Source: Galaxea fascicularis
Lineage: Eukaryota > Cnidaria > Anthozoa > Scleractinia > Euphylliidae
DNA length: 64,000 bases
Direction: 5' to 3'
Assembly: GCA_948470475.1 (NCBI GenBank)
Contig: OX419342.1
Location: 22,472,577-22,536,576, forward strand
Part shown: in pieces, positions 15,777 through 29,800 of the stretch
How the letters are laid out: each line of letters starts with the position of its first letter
Position numbering within the stretch: position 1 is the first letter of the stretch
Program-made: the position numbers and the translations under genes
Notes under the pieces: generated by a model
The model's database searches: none
Told to the model about the DNA's origin: nothing
The model's input: the letters and a program-made list of their open reading frames with translations, nothing else

Positions 15777-18700
15777 ACCTCATTACAACGCGCATTATTA
15801 CAAACCAGTATTACAGAGGACCGTATTACAAACCAGCATTACAACGAATCTTATTACAAAGCAGGATTACAACGGACCTCATTACCAACCCGCATTACAA
15901 CGGACCTTATTACAAACCAGCATTACAACGGATTTCATTACAAACCTGCATTACAACGAACTTCTTTACAAACCAGCATTAGAACGGACCTCATTACAAA
16001 CCAGCATTACAAATGCCCTCTTTACAAACTTGCATTACAACGCACCTTATTACAAACCAGTATTACAGAGGACCGTATTACAAACCAGCATTACAACGAA
16101 TCTTATTACAAAGCAGGATTACAACGGACCTCCTTACCAACCCGTGTTACAACGCACCTTATTACAAACCAGCATTAATACGGATTTCATTACAAACCTG
16201 CATTACATCGGACTTCATTACAAACCAGCATTACAACGGACCTCATTACAAACCAGCATTACAACGGCCCTCTTTACAAACGTGCATTACAACGCACCTC
16301 ATTACAAACTCGCATTACAACGGACCTTGTTAGAAAGCAGCATTACAACGGCCCTCATTACAAACCAGCATTACTACGGACCTTATTACCAACCAGTATT
16401 ACAAAAGACCGTATTACAAACCAGCATTACAACAACTCTCATTAGAAAGCAGCATTGCAACAGCCCTCTTTACAAACTTGCATTGCAACGCACCTCATTA
16501 CAAACACGCATTACAACGGACCATATTACAAACCAGCATTACAACGGACCTTATTACAAACCTGCATTACAACTGACTTTGTGACAAACCAGCATTACAA
16601 GGGACTTTATTACAAACCACCATTACAACGGCCCTCATTACAAACTTGCATTACAACGGACCTTATTACAAACCCGCATTACAACGAAACTTGTTACAAA
16701 CCAGCATTACAAGGGACTTTATTACAAACCACCATTACAACGGCCCTCATTACAAACTTGCATTACAACGGACCTTATTACAAACCAGCATTACAAGGGA
16801 CCTCATAACAAACCAGCATTACAACGCACCTCATTACAAACCCGCATTGCAACGGACTTTTTTACAAACCAGCGTTAAACTGGATGTTATTACAAACCAG
16901 GATTAGAAAGGACCGTTTTAGAAACCCACATTACAATGGACCTCATTACAAACCTGCATTACAACGCACCTTATCACAAACCAGCATTACAACAAACCTC
17001 ATTACAAACCAGCATTACAAAGAGCCTTATTACAAACCTACATTGCAACGAACCTTATTACAAGCCAGGATAACAAGGGACCGTACTACAAACCAGCATT
17101 ACAACGGACCTAATTAGAAAATTGCATTACAACGGACCTTGTTACAAACCAGCATTACAACGGCCTACTTTACAAACTTGCATTACAACGCACCTCATTA
17201 CAAACTCGCATTACAACGGAAATTGTTAGAACGCAGCATTACAACGGACCTTGTTAGAAAGCAGCATTACAACGGCCCTCATTACAAACCAGGATTACAA
17301 CGGCCCTCATTACAAACCAGCATTACTAGGGACCTTATTACCAACCAGTATTACAAAGGACCGTATTACAAACCAGCATTACAACAACTCTCATTAGAAA
17401 GCAGCATTGCAACAGCCCTCTTTACAAAGTTGCATTACAACGCACCTCATTACAAACACGCATTACAACGGACCTTGTTAGAAAGCAGCATTACAACGGA
17501 TCTTATTAGAAACGAGGATTACAACGCACCTTATTACAAACCAGTGTTACAAAGGACCGTATTACAAACCAGCATTACTAGGGACCTTATTACAAACCTG
17601 CATTACAACTGACTTTGTTACAAACCAGCATTACAAAATACCTAATTACAAACCCGCACTACAACAGACCTTGTTACAAACCAGCATTACAACGGCTCTC
17701 GTTACAAACTTGCATTACAATGCACCTCATTACAAACCCGCATTACAACGGACCTTGTTAGAAAACAGCATTACAATGGCCCGTAGTACAAACCAGCATT
17801 ACAAGGGACCTGATTACAAAATTGCATTACAACGGACCTTCTTACAAACCAGCATTACAAAGGCCCTGTTTGCATACTTGCATTACAACGCACCTCATTA
17901 CAAACCCGCATTACAACGGACCTTGTTACAAACGAGCATTACAATTGCAACGGCCCTCATTCCAAACCCGCATTACAACGGACCTTGTTAGAAAGCAGCA
18001 TTACAACGGACCGTACTACAAACAAGCATTACAACATACCTAATGACAAAACTGCATTTAAACGGACCTAATTAGAAAATTGCATTACAACGGACCTTGT
18101 TACAAACCAGCATTACAACGGCCTACTTTACAAACTTGCATTACAACGCACCTTATTAGAAACTTGCATTACAACGGACCTTGTTAGAAAGCAGCATTAC
18201 AACGGACCGTACTACAAACCAGCATTACAACGGACCTTATTACAAACCGGTATTACAAAGGACCGTATTACAAACCAGCATTACAACAACTCTCATTACA
18301 AAGCAGCATTACAACGGACCTCATTATCAACGCGCATTACAACAGACCTTATTACAAACCAGCATTACAACGGACCTCATTACAAACACGCATTACAACG
18401 GACATTTTTACAAACCAGCGTTAAACTGGACGTTATTACAAACCAGGATTAGAAAGGACCGTTTTAGAAACCCACATTACAATGGACCTCATTACAAACT
18501 TGCATTACAACGCACATTATTACAAACCAGCATTACAGAGGAGCGTATTACAAACCAGCATTACCACGGACTTTATTACAAACCCGTATTAAAACAGCCC
18601 TCATTACAGATCAACATTAAAACAGACCTTATTACAAATTAACATTACAACGGACTTCATTACAAACCAGCATTACAAAGGACCTCATTAGAAACCAGCT

Positions 18701-21293
18701 TTACAACGGACCTCATTACAAACCCGCTTTACAACGGACCTCGTTACAAACCAGAATTACAACGCACCTCATTACAAACCAGCATTACAGCGTCCCTTAT
18801 TACAAACTTGCAATACAAGGGACCTTGTTACAAACCAGCATTAAAACGGACCTCATTAGAAACCTGCATTATAAAGACCTTATCACAAACCAGCATTACA
18901 ACAAACCTCATTACCGACTTTTTTACAAACCAGCATTACCACGGACCTTAATACAAACCAGCACTACAACGGCCTTCATTACAAACTTGCATTACAACAG
19001 ACCTTATTACAAATCCGCATTACAACTGACTTTGTTACAAACCAGCATTACAACGTACCTCATTACAAACCCGCACTACAACGGACCTTGTTACAAACCA
19101 GCATTACAACGGCTCTCATTACAAACTTACATTACAATGCACCTCATTACAAACCCGCATTACAACGGACCTTGTTAGAAAACAGCATTACAATGGACCG
19201 TACTACAAACCAGCATTAAAACGGCCCTCATTACAAACCAGCATTACAACGGCCTTCATTACAAACCTGCATTAAAACGGACCTTCTTACAAATCAGCAT
19301 TACAACGGCCCTCTTTAAAAACTTGCATTACAACGCACCTCATTACAAACCCGCATTACAACGGACCTTGTTAGAAAACAGCATTACAACGGACCGTACT
19401 ACAAACCAACGGACCTGATGACAAACCCGCATTCAAACGGACCTAATTAGAAAATTGCATTACAACGGACCTTGTTACAAATCAGCATTACAAGGGCCCT
19501 CTTTACAAACTTGCATTAAAACGGAACTTGTTAGAAACCAGCATTACAACGGACCTTATTACAAACCGGTATTACAACGGACCTCATTACCAACCCGCAT
19601 TACAACGGACCTTATTACAAACCAGCATTACAACGGACCTCATTACAAACCACCATTACAACGGACCCTCATTACAAACTTGCATTACAACGGACCTTAT
19701 TACAAACCTGCATTACAACTGACTTTGTTACAAACCAGGATTACAACGGACCTTATTACAAACCACCATTACAACGGCGCTGATTACAAACTTGCATTAC
19801 AACGGACCTTATTACAAACCTGCATTACAACTGACTTTGTGAAAAACCATTTTTGCAGCGGACCTCATTAGAAATTCGTATTACAACGGACCTTGTTACA
19901 AACCCGCATTATAAGAGTCCTTCTTTCAAACCAGCATTACAACGAAGCTCAATACAAACGAGCATTAAAATGGACCTCATTAAAAAACCCGTATTACAAC
20001 GGACTTTGTTACAAAAAAGCATTACAACGGCCCTCTTTACAAACTTGCAGTACAACGCACCTCATTACACACCCGCATTACAACGGACCGTACTACAAAC
20101 CAACGGACCTGATGACAAACCCGCATTCAAACGGACCTAATTAGAAAATTGCATTACAACGGACCTTGTTACAAACCAGCATTACAAGGGCCCTCTTTAC
20201 AAACTTGCATTACAACGCACCTCATTAGAAACTTGCATTGCAACGGACCTTGTTAGAAAGCAGCATTACAACAGCCCTCATTACAAACCAGCATTACAAC
20301 GGACCTTATTACAAACCGGTATTACAAAGGACCGTATTACAAACCAGCATTACAACGGACCTCATTACAAACCAGCATTACAACGGAACTTATTACAAAC
20401 CGGTTTTACAAAGGACCGTATTACAAACCAGCATTACAACGGACCTCATTACAAACCAGCATTACAACGGAACTTGTTACAAACCAGCATTACAACGGAC
20501 CTCATTACAAACTTGCATTACAACGGCCCTCATTACAAACTTGCATTACAACGGACCTTATTACAAACCACCATTACAACGGCCCTCATTACAAAATTGC
20601 ATTACAACGGACCTTAATACAAACCAGCATTACAACGGCCTTCATCACAAACTTGCATTACAACGGACCTTAATACAAACCACCATTACAACGGCCCTCA
20701 TTACAAAATTGCATTACAACGGACCTTATTATAAACCTGCATTACAACTGACTTTGTTAGAAACCAGCTTTACAACGGACCACATTACAAACCCGTATTA
20801 CAACGGAGTTTGTTACAAAAAAGCATTACAACGGCCATCATTACAAACTTGCATTACTACGCACCTCATTACAAACCCGCATTACAACGGCCTTGTTAGA
20901 AAGCAGCATAAGAATGGACCTCATTACAAACCAGCATTACAACGGACCTAATGACAAACCCGCATTAAAAAGGACCTGATTACAAAATTGCATTACAACG
21001 GAACTTGTTACAAACCAGCATTACAACGGACCGTGTTTTAAACCAGCATTACAAGGGACCTTAATACAAACCAGCATTACAACGGACCTTATTACAAACC
21101 CGCATTACAACTGACCTTGTTACAAGCCAGCATTACAACGGACTTCATTAGAAAGCAGCTTTACAACAGACCTCATTACAAACCCGCATTACAACGGGCA
21201 TTTTTTCAAACCAGCGTTAATCTGGACGTTATTATAAACCAGGATAAGTAAGGACCGTTTTAGAAACCCACATTACAAAGGACCTCATTACAA
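15777..21293 (+). repeat. HOR unit D (5,517 bp)
   Basis: Length is 197 x 28 + 1 bp. It carries the deletion junction shared with E and F (GCACCTTATCACAAACC near 16,970) in place of the roughly 390 bp present in B and C. Near 20,270-20,470 it also has a private rearrangement in which a run of monomers is locally duplicated. Confidence 0.9.
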
Positions 21294-24200
21294 ACCTCAT
21301 TACAACGCGCATTATTACAAACCAGTATTACAGAGGACCGTATTACAAACCAGCATTACAACGAATCTTATTACAAAGCAGGATTACAACGGACCTCATT
21401 ACCAACCCGCATTACAACGGACCTTATTACAAACCAGCATTACAACGGATTTCATTACAAACCTGCATTACAACGAACTTCTTTACAAACCAGCATTAGA
21501 ACGGACCTCATTACAAACCAGCATTACAAATGCCCTCTTTACAAACTTGCATTACAACGCACCTTATTACAAACCAGTATTACAGAGGACCGTATTACAA
21601 ACCAGCATTACAACGAATCTTATTACAAAGCAGGATTACAACGGACCTCCTTACCAACCCGTGTTACAACGCACCTTATTACAAACCAGCATTAATACGG
21701 ATTTCATTGCAAACCTGCATTACATCGGACTTCATTACAAACCAGCATTACAACGGACCTCATTACAAACCAGCATTACAACGGCCCTCTTTACAAACGT
21801 GCATTACAACGGACCTTGTTAGAACGCAGCATTACAACGGACCTTGTTAGAAAGCAGCATTACAACGGCCCTCATTACAAACCAGCATTACTACGGACCT
21901 TATTACCAACCAGTATTACAAAAGACCGTATTACAAACCAGCATTACAACAACTCTCATTAGAAAGCAGCATTGCAACAGCCCTCTTTACAAACTTGCAT
22001 TGCAACGCACCTCATTACAAACACGCATTACAACGGACCATATTACAAACCAGCATTACAACGGACCTTATTACAAACCTGCATTACAACTGACTTTGTG
22101 ACAAACCAGCATTACAAGGGACTTTATTACAAACCACCATTACAACGGCCCTCATTACAAACTTGCATTACAACGGACCTTATTACAAACCCGCATTACA
22201 ACGAAACTTGTTACAAACCAGCATTACAAGGGACTTTATTACAAACCACCATTACAACGGCCCTCATTACAAACTTGCATTACAACGGACCTTATTACAA
22301 ACCAGCATTACAAGGGACCTCATAACAAACCAGCATTACAACGCACCTCATTACAAACCCGCATTGCAACGGACTTTTTTACAAACCAGCGTTAAACTGG
22401 ATGTTATTACAAACCAGGATTAGAAAGGACCGTTTTAGAAACCCACATTACAATGGACCTCATTACAAACCTGCATTACAACGCACCTTATCACAAACCA
22501 GCATTACAACAAACCTCATTACAAACCAGCATTACAAAGAGCCTTATTACAAACCTACATTGCAACGAACCTTATTACAAGCCAGGATAACAAGGGACCG
22601 TACTACAAACCAGCATTACAACGGACCTAATTAGAAAATTGCATTACAACGGACCTTGTTACAAACCAGCATTACAACGGCCTACTTTACAAACTTGCAT
22701 TACAACGCACCTCATTAGAAAGTTGCATTACAACGGACCTTGTTAGATAGCAGCATTACAACGGACAGTACCACAAACCAGCATTACAACGGCCCTCATT
22801 ACAAGCCAGCATTACAACGGACCTTATTACAAACCAGCATTACAACGGCCCTTTTTACAAACTTGCATTACAACGCACCTCATTGCAAACTCGCATTACA
22901 ACGGAAATTGTTAGAACGCAGCATTACAACGGACCTTGTTAGAAAGCAGCATTACAACGGCCCTCATTACAAACCAGGATTACAACGGCCCTCATTACAA
23001 ACCAGCATTACTAGGGACCTTATTACCAACCAGTATTACAAAGGACCGTATTACAAACCAGCATTACAACAACTCTCATTAGAAAGCAGCATTGCAACAG
23101 CCCTCTTTACAAAGTTGCATTACAACGCACCTCATTACAAACACGCATTACAACGGACCTTGTTAGAAAGCAGCATTACAACGGATCTTATTAGAAACGA
23201 GGATTACAACGCACCTTATTACAAACCAGTGTTACAAAGGACCGTATTACAAACCAGCATTACTAGGGACCTTATTACAAACCTGCATTACAACTGACTT
23301 TGTTACAAACCAGCATTACAAAATACCTAATTACAAACCCGCACTACAACAGACCTTGTTACAAACCAGCATTACAACGGCTCTCGTTACAAACTTGCAT
23401 TACAATGCACCTCATTACAAACCCGCATTACAACGGACCTTGTTAGAAAACAGCATTACAATGGCCCGTAGTACAAACCAGCATTACAAGGGACCTGATT
23501 ACAAAATTGCATTACAACGGACCTGATTACAAACCCGCATTACAACGGACCTTCTTACAAACCAGCATTACAAAGGCCCTGTTTGCATACTTGCATTACA
23601 ACGCACCTCATTACAAACCCGCATTACAACGGACCTTGTTACAAACCAGCATTACAATTGCAACGGCCCTCATTCCAAACCCGCATTACAACGGACCTTG
23701 TTAGAAAGCAGCATTACAACGGACCGTACTACAAACCAGCATTACAACATACCTAATGACAAAACTGCATTTAAACGGACCTAATTAGAAAATTGCATTA
23801 CAACGGACCTTGTTACAAACCAGCATTACAACGGCCTACTTTACAAACTTGCATTACAACGCACCTTATTAGAAACTTGCATTACAACGGACCTTGTTAG
23901 AAAGCAGCATTACAACGGACCGTACTACAAACCAGCATTACAACGGACCTTATTACAAACCGGTATTACAAAGGACCGTATTACAAACCAGCATTACAAC
24001 AACTCTCATTACAAAGCAGCATTACAACGGACCTCATTATCAACGCGCATTACAACAGACCTTATTACAAACCAGCATTACAACGGACCTCATTACAAAC
24101 ACGCATTACAACGGACATTTTTACAAACCAGCGTTAAACTGGACGTTATTACAAACCAGGATTAGAAAGGACCGTTTTAGAAACCCACATTACAATGGAC

Positions 24201-26894
24201 CTCATTACAAACTTGCATTACAACGCACATTATTACAAACCAGCATTACAGAGGAGCGTATTACAAACCAGCATTACCACGGACTTTATTACAAACCCGT
24301 ATTAAAACAGCCCTCATTACAGATCAACATTAAAACAGACCTTATTACAAATTAACATTACAACGGACTTCATTACAAACCAGCATTACAAAGGACCTCA
24401 TTAGAAACCAGCTTTACAACGGACCTCATTACAAACCCGCTTTACAACGGACCTCGTTACAAACCAGAATTACAACGCACCTCATTAGAAACCTGCATTA
24501 TAAAGACCTTATCACAAACCAGCATTACAACAAACCTCATTACCGACTTTTTTACAAACCAGCATTACCACGGACCTTAATACAAACCAGCACTACAACG
24601 GCCTTCATTACAAACTTGCATTACAACAGACCTTATTACAAATCCGCATTACAACTGACTTTGTTACAAACCAGCATTACAACGTACCTCATTACAAACC
24701 CGCACTACAACGGACCTTGTTACAAACCAGCATTACAACGGCTCTCATTACAAACTTACATTACAATGCACCTCATTACAAACCCGCATTACAACGGACC
24801 TTGTTAGAAAACAGCATTACAATGGACCGTACTACAAACCAGCATTAAAACGGCCCTCATTACAAACCAGCATTACAACGGCCTTCATTACAAACCTGCA
24901 TTAAAACGGACCTTCTTACAAATCAGCATTACAACGGCCCTCTTTAAAAACTTGCATTACAACGCACCTCATTACAAACCCGCATTACAACGGACCTTGT
25001 TAGAAAACAGCATTACAACGGACCGTACTACAAACCAACGGACCTGATGACAAACCCGCATTCAAACGGACCTAATTAGAAAATTGCATTACAACGGACC
25101 TTGTTACAAATCAGCATTACAAGGGCCCTCTTTACAAACTTGCATAACAACGCACCTCATTAGAAACTTGCATTAAAACGGAACTTGTTAGAAACCAGCA
25201 TTACAACGGACCTTATTACAAACCGGTATTACAACGGACCTCATTACCAACCCGCATTACAACGGACCTTATTACAAACCAGCATTACAACGGACCTCAT
25301 TACAAACCACCATTACAACGGACCCTCATTACAAACTTGCATTACAACGGACCTTATTACAAACCTGCATTACAACTGACTTTGTTACAAACCAGGATTA
25401 CAACGGACCTTATTACAAACCACCATTACAACGGCGCTGATTACAAACTTGCATTACAACGGACCTTATTACAAACCTGCATTACAACTGACTTTGTTAA
25501 AAACCATTTTTGCAGCGGACCTCATTAGAAATTCGTATTACAACGGACCTTGTTACAAACCCGCATTATAAGAGTCCTTATTTCAAACCAGCATTACAAC
25601 GAAGCTCAATACAAACGAGCATTAAAATGGACCTCATTAAAAAACCCGTATTACAACGGACTTTGTTACAAAAAAGCATTACAACGGCCCTCTTTACAAA
25701 CTTGCAGTACAACGCACCTCATTACACACCCGCATTACAACGGACCGTACTACAAACCAACGGACCTGATGACAAACCCGCATTCAAACGGACCTAATTA
25801 GAAAATTGCATTACAACGGACCTTGTTACAAACCAGCATTACAAGGGCCCTCTTTACAAACTTGCATTACAACGCACCTCATTAGAAACTTGCATTGCAA
25901 CGGACCTTGTTAGAAAGCAGCATTACAACGGACTGTACTACAAACCAGCATTACAACAGCCCTCATTACAAACCAGCATTACAACGGACCTTATTACAAA
26001 CCGGTATTACAAAGGACCGTATTACAAACCAGCATTACAACGGACCTCATTACAAACCAGCATTACAACGGAACTTGTTACAAACCAGCATTACAACGGA
26101 CCTCATTACAAACTTGCATTACAACGGCCCTCATTACAAACTTGCATTACAACGGACCTTATTACAAACCACCATTACAACGGCCCTCATTACAAAATGG
26201 CATTACAACGGACCTTAATACAAACCAGCATTACAACGGCCTTCATCACAAACTTGCATTACAACGGACCTTAATACAAACCACCATTACAACGGCCCTC
26301 ATTACAAAATTGCATTACAACGGACCTTATTATAAACCTGCATTACAACTGACTTTGTTAGAAACCAGCTTTACAACGGACCACATTACAAACCCGTATT
26401 ACAACGGAGTTTGTTACAAAAAAGCATTACAACGGCCATCATTACAAACTTGCATTACTACGCACCTCATTACAAACCCGCATTACAACGGCCTTGTTAG
26501 AAAGCAGCATAAGAATGGACCTCATTACAAACCAGCATTACAACGGACCTAATGACAAACCCGCATTAAAAAGGACCTGATTACAAAATTGCATTACAAC
26601 GGAACTTGTTACAAACCAGCATTACAACGGACCGTGTTTTAAACCAGCATTACAAGGGACCTTAATACAAACCAGCATTACAACGGACCTTATTACAAAC
26701 CCGCATTACAACTGACCTTGTTACAAGCCAGCATTACAACGGACTTCATTAGAAAGCAGCTTTACAACAGACCTCATTACAAACCCGCATTACAACGGGC
26801 ATTTTTTCAAACCAGCGTTAATCTGGACGTTATTATAAACCAGGATAAGTAAGGACCGTTTTAGAAACCCACATTACAAAGGACCTCATTACAA
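21294..26894 (+). repeat. HOR unit E (5,601 bp)
   Basis: Length is 200 x 28 + 1 bp. Monomer order and variants are nearly the same as in D and F, including the shared deletion junction near 22,487. It lacks a short run near 24,480 (the CAGCGTCCCTTATTAC monomers) that is present in B, C, D and F. Confidence 0.9.
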
Positions 26895-29800
26895 ACCTCA
26901 TTACAACGCGCATTATTACAAACCAGTATTACAGAGGACCGTATTACAAACCAGCATTACAACGAATCTTATTACAAAGCAGGATTACAACGGACCTCAT
27001 TACCAACCCGCATTACAACGGACCTTATTACAAACCAGCATTACAACGGATTTCATTACAAACCTGCATTACAACGAACTTCTTTACAAACCAGCATTAG
27101 AACGGACCTCATTACAAACCAGCATTACAAATGCCCTCTTTACAAACTTGCATTACAACGCACCTTATTACAAACCAGTATTACAGAGGACCGTATTACA
27201 AACCAGCATTACAACGAATCTTATTACAAAGCAGGATTACAACGGACCTCCTTACCAACCCGTGTTACAACGCACCTTATTACAAACCAGCATTAATACG
27301 GATTTCATTACAAACCTGCATTACATCGGACTTCATGACAAACCAGCATTACAACGGACCTCATTACAAACCAGCATTACAACGGCCCTCTTTACAAACG
27401 TGCATTACAACGCACCTCATTACAAACTCGCATTACAACGGACCTTGTTAGAACGCAGCATTACAACGGACCTTGTTAGAAAGCAGCATTACAACGGCCC
27501 TCATTACAAACCAGCATTACTACGGACCTTATTACCAACCAGTATTACAAAAGACCGTATTACAAACCAGCATTACAACAACTCTCATTAGAAAGCAGCA
27601 TTGCAACAGCCCTCTTTACAAACTTGCATTGCAACGCACCTCATTACAAACACGCATTACAACGGACCATATTACAAACCAGCATTACAACGGACCTTAT
27701 TACAAACCTGCATTACAACTGACTTTGTGACAAACCAGCATTACAAGGGACTTTATTACAAACCACCATTACAACGGCCCTCATTACAAACTTGCATTAC
27801 AACGGACCTTATTACAAACCCGCATTACAACGAAACTTGTTACAAACCAGCATTACAAGGGACTTTATTACAAACCACCATTACAACGGCCCTCATTACA
27901 AACTTGCATTACAACGGACCTTATTACAAACCAGCATTACAAGGGACCTCATAACAAACCAGCATTACAACGCACCTCATTACAAACCCGCATTGCAACG
28001 GACTTTTTTACAAACCAGCGTTAAACTGGATGTTATTACAAACCAGGATTAGAAAGGACCGTTTTAGAAACCCACATTACAATGGACCTCATTACAAACC
28101 TGCATTACAACGCACCTTATCACAAACCAGCATTACAACAAACCTCATTACAAACCAGCATTACAAAGAGCCTTATTACAAACCTACATTGCAACGAACC
28201 TTATTACAAGCCAGGATAACAAGGGACCGTACTACAAACCAGCATTACAACGGACCTAATTAGAAAATTGCATTACAACGGACCTTGTTACAAACCAGCA
28301 TTACAACGGCCTACTTTACAAACTTGCATTACAACGCACCTCATTAGAAAGTTGCATTACAACGGACCTTGTTAGATAGCAGCATTACAACGGACAGTAC
28401 CACAAACCAGCATTACAACGGCCCTCATTACAAGCCAGCATTACAACGGACCTTATTACAAACCAGCATTACAACGGCCCTTTTTACAAACTTGCATTAC
28501 AACGCACCTCATTACAAACTCGCATTACAACGGAAATTGTTAGAACGCAGCATTACAACGGACCTTGTTAGAAAGCAGCATTACAACGGCCCTCATTACA
28601 AACCAGGATTACAACGGCCCTCATTACAAACCAGCATTACTAGGGACCTTATTACCAACCAGTATTACAAAGGACCGTATTACAAACCAGCATTACAACA
28701 ACTCTCATTAGAAAGCAGCATTGCAACAGCCCTCTTTACAAAGTTGCATTACAACGCACCTCATTACAAACACGCATTACAACGGACCTTGTTAGAAAGC
28801 AGCATTACAACGGATCTTATTAGAAACGAGGATTACAACGCACCTTATTACAAACCAGTGTTACAAAGGACCGTATTACAAACCAGCATTACTAGGGACC
28901 TTATTACAAACCTGCATTACAACTGACTTTGTTACAAACCAGCATTACAAAATACCTAATTACAAACCCGCACTACAACAGACCTTGTTACAAACCAGCA
29001 TTACAACGGCTCTCGTTACAAACTTGCATTACAATGCACCTCATTACAAACCCGCATTACAACGGACCTTGTTAGAAAACAGCATTACAATGGCCCGTAG
29101 TACAAACCAGCATTACAAGGGACCTGATTACAAAATTGCATTACAACGGACCTGATTACAAACCCGCATTACAACGGACCTTCTTACAAACCAGCATTAC
29201 AAAGGCCCTGTTTGCATACTTGCATTACAACGCACCTCATTACAAACCCGCATTACAACGGACCTTGTTACAAACGAGCATTACAATTGCAACGGCCCTC
29301 ATTCCAAACCCGCATTACAACGGACCTTGTTAGAAAGCAGCATTACAACGGACCGTACTACAAACCAGCATTACAACATACCTAATGACAAAACTGCATT
29401 TAAACGGACCTAATTAGAAAATTGCATTACAACGGACCTTGTTACAAACCAGCATTACAACGGCCTACTTTACAAACTTGCATTACAACGCACCTTATTA
29501 GAAACTTGCATTACAACGGACCTTGTTAGAAAGCAGCATTACAACGGACCGTACTACAAACCAGCATTACAACGGACCTTATTACAAACCGGTATTACAA
29601 AGGACCGTATTACAAACCAGCATTACAACAACTCTCATTACAAAGCAGCATTACAACGGACCTCATTATCAACGCGCATTACAACAGACCTTATTACAAA
29701 CCAGCATTACAACGGACCTCATTACAAACACGCATTACAACGGACATTTTTACAAACCAGCGTTAAACTGGACGTTATTACAAACCAGGATTAGAAAGGA